Shown here in pieces: positions 1 through 10,724 of a stretch of 64,000 nt of DNA. The translations under genes were made by a program, and so were the position numbers. This DNA is from Lycium barbarum (Eukaryota; Streptophyta; Magnoliopsida; Solanales; Solanaceae): NCBI RefSeq assembly GCF_019175385.1, contig NC_083346.1, positions 56,759,821 through 56,823,820 on the forward strand, in the 5' to 3' direction. The first letter of the stretch is position 1; every line of letters starts with the position of its first letter. The notes under the pieces are model-generated. The model was given only the letters and a program-made list of their open reading frames with translations. It searched no databases and was not told where the DNA came from.

Positions 1-75
1 CACACCGACAACCAAGACTCTACTAGACACGGCTCGTAGACACACCCTAGGACTGAACTGCTCTAATACCACTTT
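1..75 (-). other. Leader and primer-binding site of a minus-strand Tekay-type element
   Basis: Read on the minus strand, the LTR that ends at 76 is followed by a 4-base gap and then TGGTATTAGAGCA (59-71). This is the complement of the initiator-methionine tRNA 3' end (usual TGGTATCAGAGC) with one change. A primer-binding site next to an LTR end marks the LTR as the 5' copy, so the body of this element lies to the left, outside the window. No coding sequence is seen in these 75 bases. Confidence 0.75.
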
Positions 76-1812
76 TGTCACGACCCGTCTAGAGGGCCGC
101 GACGAGCGCCCGGTGCTAGCCCACCCGGGCACCCCTTGGCTTACACTTATACTTACATCTAGGTGAGCCACATAATTAAACATACATTTCTACTCATCAT
201 TCGTGCTAGTCCCATTGGATGACAATGCTTGCATATCATGGTTGGTATCTATACCACGTCAATGTACATGGGCCGACAAGGCTATCAAAATGATATACAA
301 AATATAGACCGACAAGGCCAGACGTCTCTAACCATATACACATGTCTACGAGCCTCTAAGAAGAGTATAACATGTCACATAAGCGGGACAGGACCCCGCT
401 ATGCCCGTAATTATATACACAAAAGAATAAGCACCTAAAAGCTATGGCTCCGAATGAAATAGAGCTCTGCTAGGTAGTCTCTGAGAATACCGCTATGGAT
501 CGAGCCTGTCTCCCTGTGCACCTGCGGGCATGACGCAGCGTCCACAAACGAAAGGACGTCAGTACGAAGAATGTAATGAGTATGTAAATCATGATCAATA
601 TCAATATAGAAGCATAATAAGAAACATGAGAATAGCACAAGATGGGAGATAGTAATATCATCGTCATAGGCACTTACTTGCCGTGCATAGGATTATTCCG
701 TTCTGTATTTGTACTCATATTTGTATACATACCTCTATTCACATTCATATCGTATCATATTCGTATTCATACTTGTAACCATATCATATACATAATCATA
801 TCATATACATAGCATTTATATAGCATACCCGACCATGCAGGATCGGTGTTTCATACATACTTGGCCAACCAAGGCTCAAGGTTACTCATACCTGGCCCTA
901 CCAAGGCTTCAGGGTTACATCTACCTGGCCTTACCAAAGCGTCAGGGTTATCTGTACCATCTGCGGAGGTGTGCGCGTGTTACGTAATCATATACATACT
1001 TATTTACATATCTTACCCGGCCTCATAAGCTCGGGGTTCCATAATAGCCATACATAGACACATATACATAATAGCTCATAAGCTTCTTTACTATTTACAT
1101 CATTATCATCATCGTCACCAACATCATTATACTATCATCGTCATTCATCACATTTATCTTTATCGGCTTACTCGTCATACGAGGGATTTAGTACAATCGT
1201 GGCGTATCAAGAATCATGAGCTTACTAGCTCGGGAGATCAAGTCATTTGAAGGACATCATAGTCTCATAGAAGAGTTAGGTATTTGGCCAAAGAACCATG
1301 CCTTATGAAAGAAAGGTTAGCCTTACATACCTTTTCCGCTCACTATTTTACACTTGTGCGTTCACCTCCAATGCTAGCGTTTCTACCTTCATTAAAGTCA
1401 TACTATCATTAGAATCGATAGCTAGCATATCTGACCAAAACTAGAGAAAATCGGACAGCCTCTCCTTTATTTATACGACATTCCTCCATAGCGTATATCA
1501 ACTCCCAAACGTCAATAATGCACTCACAATACCATAACAATAATCATTATTCATCCACATTATCCACATTTCTAGACTTACTTTCAATTACTCATATCCA
1601 TGGCTATAACACACAACTATGTCCATTCACGTACATTGCTCATCTCATGTTCTCATCATCATTTATAACACATTTACATCACAATACATCAAGACTCATA
1701 ACTCAATTCAAACTATTTCTTGAAATGACACTATTCCACATTCATGACCCATTTTGCCATACCTCTCTACAATCTAGGTATTTCAACTCTTAAATACCTT
1801 AAACAACATAGA
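76..1812 (-). mobile_element. 5' LTR of a Tekay/Del-type Ty3-gypsy element, truncated
   Basis: The stretch begins on the plus strand with TGTCACGACCCG, the complement of a canonical LTR end in TGACA. It matches, in reverse complement and almost base for base where compared, the last 1.7 kb of the complete LTR at 10591-13020. It carries a 39-base insertion near 277-315 that looks like a local duplication. The match stops abruptly at about 1812, so the U3 end of the LTR is missing. It contains the conserved TACTGACGTCC block (complement at about 518-592). The open reading frames in it are chance frames of LTR sequence. Confidence 0.88.
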
Positions 1813-2074
1813 AAAAAAAAGCGCGATCTGGAAAAAGGGGGTTTCATATACCTCTGAGCGAACGTGTATAATTTGGCGCGAACGCGCTGAACAAAAAGAA
1901 AAAGGAAAAAATTTGGTCAGCGCGAACACGCCAACGCGGATTTCCCAAGTACGCATACAGTTACAAAACAGAAGGAAATGGGATATAACCCCCATTTCCC
2001 TCCTTTTTCTCTCACTTTTCTCTCAAAACCCAACTTCAAATCTTAAGAAAAATTCTTCAACTTGCAACCACAAG
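1813..2074 (+). promoter_or_regulatory. Possible promoter and leader of the downstream env-like gene
   Basis: The segment opens with a GC-rich cluster of GCGCGAACGCG-like words (1824-1945). This is followed by a TATA-like GGATATAACC (1981-1990) and a pyrimidine-rich leader full of CCCTCC, CTCTCAC and CAACTTCAA, and it ends in AAG|GTATGT, a good splice donor (GT at 2075). The order (palindrome cluster, TATA, C/T-rich leader) is the same as in the U3-R part of several LTRs here. It could be a promoter for the env-like gene or the remnant of another LTR; the sequence alone does not decide. Confidence 0.4.
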
Positions 2075-2603
2075 GTATGTGATTCTCTCATTCTCTTGTT
2101 CATAGGGTTGTTTTTATCATCTTTTCATGTTAGAAATTGTGAAAGAAAATTTTGACTTTCACTTGTTTAAGCATAAAAATTTGATGAAATTGTTGAATTT
2201 CCTGTCATGTAAATTGTTGTTAGTTGTTGAGTGATGTGAGTTGAGAGTTGGGTGTTGATATGTGCAAAAGATGGGGCAAAATACGTGCTTAAAATCATTA
2301 AATTGAAGCCCCAAAATCATGCCCATACCCTGTTTGTGAAAATCCCTTCTGGAAAATCTGAACTGTCGACTCAGCGCGATCGCGCTGATACCCTGCGCGA
2401 ACGCGCAGAAATACAGATGCGAAACAGTGCGAACGCGCCCCTTTGTTGCTCGAACGCGCTGAAGGAAAATGGGCAGTTCAAAAACAGAATGCTCGCACAG
2501 AGCTACTCGAAACTTTTGTGACAAATTCCTTTGGCCTAATTGCCTCCTTATGCATTGTTTTAGGTATTCATATGTGTGCTCGACATGTGTGTTCATTTTG
2601 TAG
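2075..2603 (+). other. Possible leader intron before the env-like gene
   Basis: A GTATGT donor at 2075 and a TTCATTTTGTAG acceptor ending at 2603 bracket 529 bases, and the env-like ATG lies 18 bases after the acceptor. A second cluster of GCGCGATCGCGC/GCGCGAACGCGC words sits inside it (2371-2463). Spliced production of env-like proteins has been proposed for Athila elements, so a leader intron would make sense, but only splice-site consensus supports it here. Confidence 0.35.
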
Positions 2604-2620
2604 GTACTTACGCTTGAAAA

Positions 2621-3909
2621 ATGGCTACAACATCCAATGTTGCCCAAGTGCCCTTGATTGAATACTACGATACTACTACCTTTCAGTCAGCAAAATGTTC
2701 GAAGCTCTATGATAAACTGCTGGGAAAGAGCTTCATCGAAGAGAGGGGCATTGTAACAGAAATTTGGAAGAAAAGATGCCCGAGTTCTATGAAAGGCTGG
2801 TAACAAGCAGATGGATACGCTTTGCGGATGACCCAATCAAGGCAAATTATACCCTTGTGCGGGAATTCTATGCAAATGCTGCAGAGGCAGACATTACAGA
2901 TCGGGCGATTGTCAAAGTCAGAGGCGTAGATGTCCTGTGCAATGCTTCTCGAATCAATGCCTACTACAATCTGCAGGATGGTGATAATAGTGAGATGGCG
3001 CAGAGGTACGAACAAATGCGGCATAAATGGTTTGTGACCCACCTCCACGGTGGGGAACAACCAAAGTGCTTGACCACAATGCAAAGAAAGATTGACTCCA
3101 CAGAGTTCACTGTTGAGGCCAAAACTTGGCTAGATATTGTGACATCCAGGTTGCTGCCTTCTAAACATGATTCAGAGGTGCCCCTTGATAGGGCTAAACT
3201 AATTTGTGTTGTGATGGAAGGGTTTCCTGTTGACGTGGGGAGGCTCATTATGCGAGAAATACAGGAGGTGGTTCTTGAAAGGACTAAGAGTCTATTCTTC
3301 CCGTCATTGATCACTTATTTGTGCTCCACTGATGGGGTGCCCACGAGGCCAGGTGACAAAGAAAAGGGGCTCGGCGGATAGATTCATCCATTGAAGAAAA
3401 GAGGGCCCGGTAATGCGCAGAAGAAAAGAAAGATTGACGTAGCAGCCCCTTCATTTGGGCAGTCCACCTCTACTACATCGGTCTCGACTGATGGGGCGCC
3501 TGCTCCTACTCTAGCTATACCAATCTTGCCACCACTGAAAGAGGCCGCCAGGCCTTTTCAGTATATCTCCACCCAAGTCCATGGGGTGGACACTCGGATT
3601 CAGCAGCTAGTGGCTAGTCTCCCTTCGGGCCCATCTGGAGAGGGCACATCTACAGCTCCTTCTGGATCTGGTGGTCTGACATTAGCAGGTGTAGTGGAGG
3701 AGCTGAAGCATATAAAGGAAAAGCAGGGTAAGATGGAGAGAAGGCAGAAAAAGGCAAGAGAGCACGCCAAAAAGCAAAGCAAGTTTTTGAACAAGATGAT
3801 GAGTATTCTGAGGAGTGTATACGGAGCACAGAATGAGGAGGAGGAAAATGAGGAAGATTTTGTCCTGCCAGAGCCCAGCAGCTCCAGCTTCGAGGGTGAG
3901 CAGAGATGA
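2621..3909 (+). pseudogene. Athila-type env-like ORF (putative plant transposon protein), broken
   Basis: This encodes the protein found between pol and the 3' LTR of Athila-lineage Ty3-gypsy elements, often annotated as 'putative plant transposon protein'; its function is unproven. The frame opens at ATG 2621 (MATTSNVAQ), loses one base of phase at about 2755-2764, and continues through RWIRFADDP, LVREFYANAAE and the diagnostic stretch TWLDIVTSRLLPSKHDSEVP...DRAKLI...FFPSLITYLC to a TAG at 3379-3381. The same frame then resumes (IHPLKKRGPG) to 3909. The C-terminal part is a Ser/Thr/Pro-rich linker followed by a basic, Lys/Glu-rich helix (about 3700-3800, likely coiled coil) and an acidic tail. 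One frameshift plus one stop make it a pseudogene. The element's gag-pol is absent to the left. Confidence 0.85.
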
Positions 3910-5840
3910 CTATAGCACTCAGTGCTAGCAGGTATGCCTAAGATTTTTTGTATGCTTATATGATGCAGTGAGGACACTGCAAAATTTTTAGTTGGGGATG
4001 GCTATCTGGTATTGTTGTATTGTACATATGTGTTTAGGACCCCCCTCGGCTTTTCTTTGCCAGAGTTCTTTTCCTGAGGGGTTTTATATTTTTTTGTTGA
4101 AACTGGCATGTTTAGGATGTTACTTAGGTTGAATAGAGTAGTTGTGACTTATTTGGTGTTACTCTGTAACTGATGGCATGTTGTTATGGTTGTTGAAAAT
4201 TTCGGACCCCTCGAAAATTTGAAAAATGCATACTTAGAACAGTTATTGGTTGACATGATTGATTCTTTATATGACATTATGATTATTGGGGTATTGTGTG
4301 TAATAAAAGACTACTTAGGAAATCACAAGTGTAAAAATAATTATCCTTATGCCAATGCATGTGTGAGCTGTTAGTTTGGTTCTGTTTATGCATGTATAAT
4401 CTAGAACTTGCCCGGTTGGTCTTGTATGAAATCCGAAAGTTAGTTTGGTTGTGAGATGATCTTAGGCTTTCTTTGTGTAAATAGTCACTTTGCCTAAGTA
4501 AGCCTTACCAAAAGTTTCAAATATCCCTAGTTTCCCTTTTTGAGCCTTTTGACCTTTTTCTTGACTAGCCAATTATGAAACCTTATCCTTTGTACAATTA
4601 ATCCATCTTCGCACCCGTTCCCTCCTTGATACTACTAGATAGATGAGGCAAAATGCCTAAGTTGGGGGTGAATTAAATGTGGAGTAGATGTTAAAAACAT
4701 AAGTTGGGGGTGGTGGAGTTTGCTAGTAAAAGATTCGATGTGGTAGTTGCATATATAAAAAAATAAAAAAAATCATCAGAAAATTGTAACACAAAAAGAT
4801 TTGTAAGTTGGATAGGAATAAAACCACATCGAGGTCAAAAACGTGAAAGAAAATAAAAGGGTTGGAAAGAAAAGAGGCGAATCAAGGTAAAGAGATGTTG
4901 TAGTGTCAAGGAGGGTGAGTCACTAATACCAAAAAAATTATCCTACCCGTCCCTAAGCCTACATTACAAGCCGAAACAAATCCTAATGTGATCACAACCG
5001 AACGAGCCTAGGATGAGAACATATAAAATAAGGGCAAGCCTATGGTATTTGCATGTGTAGATATGAATTCCATAAGTTGGGGGTGGTGGAGTTTGCTAGT
5101 AAAAGATTTGATATGGTAGTTGCATATATAAAAAAATTAAAAAATTAAAAAAATTAAAAAACATCATCAGAAAATTGTAACACAAAAAGATTTGTAAGTT
5201 GGATAGGAATAAAACAACATCGAGGTCGAAAACGTGAACGAAAATAAAGGGGTTGGACAGAAAAGAGGCGAATCAAGGTAAAGAGATGTTGTAGTGTCAA
5301 GGAGGGTGAGTCACTAATACCAAAAAAGTATCCTACCCGTCCCTAAGCCTACATTACAAGCCGAAACAAGTCTTAATGTGATCACAACTGAACGAGCCTA
5401 GGATGAGAACATATAAAATAAGGGCAAGCCTATAGTATTTGCATGTGTAGATATGAATTCTTTGTGAGTGTGAGTGTTTTTCTCTTCTCTTTCGTATTCG
5501 TCCCATTCTTGTTGTATATATGTGTGTTGGGACATTCCTTGGTCTATGTGAGGGCATAAGGATGAGAATTGAGCAAAATAAAGTGACCGCCTAAAGTAGT
5601 GTTTGTGTGCATCATAATATGGTCGATAAAGTAATGTCATGCATTGAAGCTTCATTGTTAGTCATAGTGTTCTTGAGTGTGTATATTGCTTTAACCTAGA
5701 AAATTGGGGTGGTCCTTGGAAGAAAAACATGCATGCCGATAGTTCAGAGTCAAAACCAATGTAGACACTGTTATTCTATGATATCTAGGTGTTAGATTGA
5801 GTCGTTGTTTTGTATGGCTTGCTTGAGGACAAGCAAATAC
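3910..5840 (+). other. Long noncoding 3' region of the Athila-like element
   Basis: No credible coding sequence is present between the env-like stop and the polypurine tract. The segment is AT-rich with several AAGTTGGGGGTG words (about 4657, 4700, 5073), each resembling the true polypurine tract at 5841. Long untranslated regions between env-like gene and 3' LTR are typical of Athila elements. Confidence 0.7.
4698..5460 (+). repeat. Tandem duplication of a 373-bp unit
   Basis: Two adjacent copies, the first from CATAAGTTGGGGG at 4698 and the second from the same words at 5071. Both run to GATATGAATTC (5070 and 5460). The second copy has an extra A-rich stretch of about 17 bases and scattered substitutions, so the duplication is not recent. 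Each unit begins with a polypurine-like AAGTTGGGGGTGGTGG. Confidence 0.9.
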
Positions 5841-5856
5841 TTTAAGTTGGGGGTGT
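5841..5856 (+). other. Polypurine tract of the Athila-like element
   Basis: GAGGACAAGCAAATAC is followed by TTTAAGTTGGGGGTGT, directly before an LTR that starts TGATGTGG. This phrase is the familiar plus-strand primer region of plant Athila/Tat elements. Confidence 0.8.
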
Positions 5857-7091
5857 TGATGTGGCGTGATTTTACGCCACGATCGATGCTTTTCGGCCAT
5901 AAGTTTTACTTGTTTTTAAGCAATTCTATGTTATTTTACGTGGTTTTTATTATGTTTCAGGTAATACGAGGTCCCTAGAGCCTAAGTGTGGAAAACAAGC
6001 GAAAAAACAGGAAAAATGTTGATCACTGGAAACTAATGGAGATTCTGGAAATTTTGGTGGAAAATTACTCTGCGTGTTCGCGCAGGTAATCCACGCGTTC
6101 GCGCCCAAGCGCGGGAGTGACTCTACGCGTTCGCGCTAATAGGTCACGCGTTCGCGTTGAAGAACGAGAATTGGTGCTAACGTCATCGACGCGTTCGCGC
6201 AGACGCGTGGCGCGTTCGCGTTGAAGGTTTTTCGGCCCAGTCCGAACAGAACTTGGATTTTGACGATTTTTGTTATTCCAGTTCTTTTAAAAAAGCCAAC
6301 AGAGGGTATTGTAAAATTATCTTTGGCATAAAACACAAGTTTGGAGGCTAGGGTTCCTACGTAAATATTCTTTCTTTTATTTAATCCTTGTTTATGGGAA
6401 TTTCTTGGTGACAATTAAGATTGATACTCTTGTTGTGCTTATTTATTCATCAACATTATTTTTAATCAAGTAAGTTCTTGTTATTTTAATTATTCTTGTT
6501 CTTGAACGTTTCCCAAGGGAGTAGCTAACCCTAGGACTCGCCCATTTACTTTGTTTGAAACTCGGAAGAGGAAGAACGGGGTTGGGATATAATAATTAAC
6601 ATGAATTTGGGGCGTTAACCCTCATCTAATGGAAATTGACCTAGGAATAGGCGATACCACTTGTAGCCATATTCGGGTGTTCTTAATGCTCCTAATTGCT
6701 TGAGGGATCTTCAATTAGGTAGTCTAGTTAATCTTCGGGAGAAGTTAATTTAGAGTCATTATCCGAGGCTAAATAACATAAACTTGCTATTATTTATAAT
6801 TCGTAAATTATATTGGATCGTTACTTGAGAAGTAGTTTCCTTTATTCCATTCTTGTGGCCATTGATCAATTTACTTGCTTTCTAGATTAGAATTTATATT
6901 TTCGTATTTTATCAAAACCTTATCAAAAACCACCATTGATGTGTTCGGTCTAGCTATTGTTGGTGATAATTCCTAATCTGCTTAAATTGCCTACATATTG
7001 TTCTCTGTGGGATTCGACCCCAACCTTGTTGGGTTACTATATTTGACAACGTCCGCGTTATACCATTAATAGGTGTAATTTGAGCGTATCA
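5857..7091 (+). mobile_element. 3' LTR of the Athila-like Ty3-gypsy element
   Basis: A 1235-bp LTR with TGAT...ATCA ends, preceded by the polypurine tract. It ends with GTGGGATTCGACCCC...GAGCGTATCA, a phrase typical of Athila/Tat LTR ends in dicots. A cluster of CGCGTTCGCGC words lies at 6069-6225 and a TATA-like TTTTAAAAAAG at about 6284-6295. The base after the LTR is inside the protease frame of the Tekay pol at 7092, so this element inserted into that gene. Exact start could vary by three bases (TGTTGAT at 5854). Confidence 0.85.
6069..6225 (+). promoter_or_regulatory. CGCGTTCGCGC palindrome cassette in the Athila LTR
   Basis: About eight imperfect copies of CGCGTTCGCGC, for example GCGTGTTCGCGCAGG, CACGCGTTCGCGCCC and TACGCGTTCGCGC, spaced by roughly 10-25 bases in otherwise AT-rich DNA. 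It ends about 60 bases before a TATA-like sequence, so an upstream promoter role is plausible but not shown. Confidence 0.6.
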
Positions 7092-10000
7092 GTCTACACC
7101 CGTTGGTGAATCGATAATAGCTAGCCGAGTATATAGAAATTGTGTAATTGTGATTTGTGATCATCTTACCATGATTGATTTGCATGAGCTAGAAATGGTG
7201 GATTTTTATGTTATTATAGGCATGGATTGGTTGGCTTCTTGTTATGCCAATGTTGATTGTAGAATGAAAATGGTTCATTTTCAATTTCCGGGAGAACTAG
7301 TCCTAGAATGGAAAGGGAATACGGCGACACCAAAAGGTAGGTTTATTTCCTATCTGAAGGCAAGGAAAATGATCACCAAAGGGTGTATCTATCATCTAGT
7401 TCGGGTTCAAGATGTTGAAGCTGAATCGCTGACTCTTCAGTCAGTTCCCGTAGTAAATGAATTTCCGGATGTGTTCCCGGAAGAGCTTCCAGGCCTCCCT
7501 CCCGAGCGGGAGATTGATTTTTCCATTGATCTATTGCCAGGCACTAAGCCCATATCTATTCCTCCTTATAGAATGGCTCCCGCAGAATTGAAAGAGTTAA
7601 AGGAGCAATGGAAGGACTTGCTTGAAAGGGGCTTTATTAGGCCTAGTTCATCCCCGTGGGGAGCACCCGTATTGTTTGTCCGAAAGAAAGATGGCTCCTT
7701 GAGAATGTGCATTGATTACCGGCAATTAAATAAGATGACAATTAAGAACAAGTATCCTCTTCCAAGGATTGATGACTTATTTGATCACTTGCAAGGTGCC
7801 AAATGGTTTTCAAAGATTGATTTGAGGTCCGGGTATCATCAAGTGAGAGTTAGGGAGAAATATATCCCTAAGACAGCCTTTAGAACAAGATATGGTCATT
7901 TTGAGTTCCGGGTGATGTCATTTGGGCTAACTAATGCGCCGGCGGCATTTATGGATCTGATGAATAATGTGTTCAGGCCTTTTCTGGATTTATTTGTGAT
8001 CATATTTATCGACGACATCTTGGTATATTCTAGATCCGAGGCAGAACATGCGGATCATTTGCGTACTATCCTCGGAGTCCTTCGAACTCGAGAGTTGTTT
8101 GCAAAGTTTTCCAAATGCGAGTTTTGGTTGAACTCAGTGGCATTTCTGGGGCATATTATGGCAGCCGATGGTATTCGAGTGGATAGTCAAAAGATTGAGG
8201 CCGTGAAGACTTGGCCAAGGCCCACAACTCCTACGGAGGTTCATAGCTTTCTGGGCTTAGCAGGTTATTACAGGAGTTTTGTTAAAGGTTTTTCTTCTAT
8301 TTCTGCACCACTCACAAAGTTGACCCAGAAATCGGCAAAGTTTCAATGGACAGATGCTTGTGAGCGTAGCTTCCAAGAGTTGAAAAGTACATTGACTTCC
8401 GCCCCAGTCTTGACACTTCCAGAGGGATTGGAAGGATATGTTGTTTATTGCGACGCTTCAGGTGTTGGGCTAGGCTGTGTATTGATGCAACATGGTAAGG
8501 TGATTGCGTATGCTTCAAGGCAATTACGGAAACATGAGCGGAATTATCCAACCCATGATTTAGAATTGGCCGCAGTGGTTCATGCGTTAAAGATATAGAG
8601 ACATTATTTATATGATGTCCATGTGGATATTTATACAGATCATAAGAGTCTACAGTATATCTTCAAGCAGAAAGAGCTGAATTTATGGCAACGACAATGG
8701 TTAGAATTGCTAAAAGATTATGATGTTGATATCTTGTATCACCCCGGAAAGGAAAATGTTGTAGCTGATCCTCTTAGCCGCAGATCTATGGGAAGTTTGT
8801 GTGATGTACGACCCGAGAGGAGAGAAATGACTCGTGAGCTCCAGCAGTTAGCTAGCCTAGGAGTTCGAGTAGTGGACACAGGTAGCAAGGGGACTACTAT
8901 CCAGAATTCAGTAGCCTCATCGCTAGTGGCAGAAGTGAAAGAGCGACAATATGAAGATCCCATGCTAATGCATTACAAAGATACACTCCCTCAGAAAGAG
9001 GAGTCATCATTTAATATTACAGGAGATAGAGTTCTCCAATGCCGAGGCAGAGTATGCGTTCCTGATGTGGCAGGATTACGCCACCAGATATTGAGGGAAG
9101 CTCATTGTTCCCGTTATTCTGTTCACCCCGGAGCGACGAAAATGTATCATGACCTCAAGTCGATATATTGGTGGAATGGAATAAAGAAAGATATAGCGGA
9201 ATTCGTAGCTCAATGTCCCAATTGTCAACAAGTGAAAATCGAGCACCAAAAGCAGAGTGGATTGTTGCAAGCTATAGAAATCCCAACTTGGAAGTGGGAA
9301 GTGATTAACATGGACTTCATTACAGGCTTACCCCGTTCTCGCCATAAGTATGATTCCATATGGGTGATTGTGGACAGACTCACCAAGTCAGCTCATTTCT
9401 TACCAATCAGAGCGACGTATGAGGCAGAAGATTATGCAACGCTTTATCTTAAAGAGATAGTAAGACTCCATGGTGTTCCAGTATCTATTATCTCAGACAG
9501 AGGAACTCAGTTTACAGCCAATTTTTGGAAGTCTTTCCAAGAGGGTTTAGGGACCCAAGTGAGCCTTAGCACGGCATTTCACCTGCAGACCGATGGACAA
9601 GCTGAGCGCACCATTCAGACTCTTGAAGATATGTTACGGGCATGTATGATAGATTTCGAAGGTAATTGGGATGATCATTTTCCACTCATTGAATTTGCTT
9701 ACAATAACAGTTATCATTCTAGCATTCAGATGGCACCGTACGAAGCTTTGTATGGGAGAAAGTGTAGATCCTCAATTGGGTGGTTCGAAACAGAAGAGGC
9801 TAGATTGATAGGGCCAGACTTGGTCCATCAAGCCATAGAGAAAGTCAAGCTCATACAGGATCGGTTGTTAGCAGCCCAAAGTCGTCAAAAGTCCTATACA
9901 TATAATCGTCGAAGAGACTTAGAGTTCCAAGTGAAAGATTGGTATTCTTGAAAGTGTCACCGATGAAGGGTGTAATGAGATTTGGCAAAAAGGGGAAGCT

Positions 10001-10385
10001 TAGTCCCCGACACATTGGACCTTATGAGATTGTACGAAAGGTAGGCAAAGTGGCCTATGAGTTAGATCTACCCCCGGATTTGGAGTCAGTCCATCCAGTT
10101 TTTCATGTTTCGATGCTTCGAAAATGTGTTGGAGATCCTACTACGATCGTGCCAATAAGTGATGTGCAAGTGACAGAAAAGTTAACTTATGAAGAAGTGC
10201 CCATTGCCATACTAGATAGGCAAGTACGGAGGCTTAGAAACAAAAAGGTGGCCTCGGTTAAGGTTCTATGGAAAAGCAGTAAACGAGAAGAAATGACATG
10301 GGAAGCGGAAGACAGTATGCGATCCAGATACCCGCATTTATTCCAACCCCCAAAAGAGATTCAAGATGAAACGCTAATGACATAA
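7092..10385 (+). pseudogene. Tekay/Del chromovirus pol (protease end, RT, RNase H, integrase, chromodomain)
   Basis: This polyprotein copies element RNA into DNA and inserts it into the genome. The frame is open from the LTR junction at 7092 (STPVGES, the C-terminal part of the protease; the active-site half is cut off) and a GTG at 7150 is only a chance start. Reverse transcriptase follows with FIDDILVYS, then RNase H with [14 protein letters not shown] at 8596 stands where a Trp is expected (ALKI*RHYLYDV). The integrase has the H-H-C-C zinc finger (HCSRYSVHP...CPNCQQ) and the D-D-E triad ([23 protein letters not shown]). A one-base loss near 9940 shifts the frame, after which the GPY module (RHIGPYEIV) and a chromodomain-like end (MTWEAEDSMRSRYPHLF) complete it. 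Two lesions make it inactive but fairly young. Confidence 0.93.
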
Positions 10386-10590
10386 GGTATATATACTTAC
10401 TTTTCATGCTTTTGGTCATGTGTGGCCATACATATGTTGATATTGTGATGTAGCCCTGTGAGGTGATGATATTATGGGTTGATATGACAGGATGGTAGTG
10501 CCATATTATAGGGGAGACTCTGGCGAATTTTTTATAAAATCCCCGAAGACCTTAACATTCGAGGACGAATGTTCTTAAGGGGGGGGACAA
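10386..10590 (+). other. Tekay 3' untranslated region and polypurine tract
   Basis: The noncoding stretch after pol ends with ATTCGAGGACGAATGTTCTT followed by AAGGGGGGGGACAA, directly before TGTTACACC of the LTR. A palindrome built on TTCGAGGACGAA precedes the polypurine tract, and close variants of it precede the tracts at 23617-23650, 55861-55900 and 63807-63840. Confidence 0.8.
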
Positions 10591-10724
10591 TGTTACACCT
10601 CGAAAATTTCTCCGTGAGCGTACAATGAATAGACCAACGAAGAGTATGAGTGTACGGTGTTTTACTAAGAAGGGGATGACTACTTATGAGTTTTGAAAAT
10701 GCGAAAGTTGCAGATTTGCACTTC

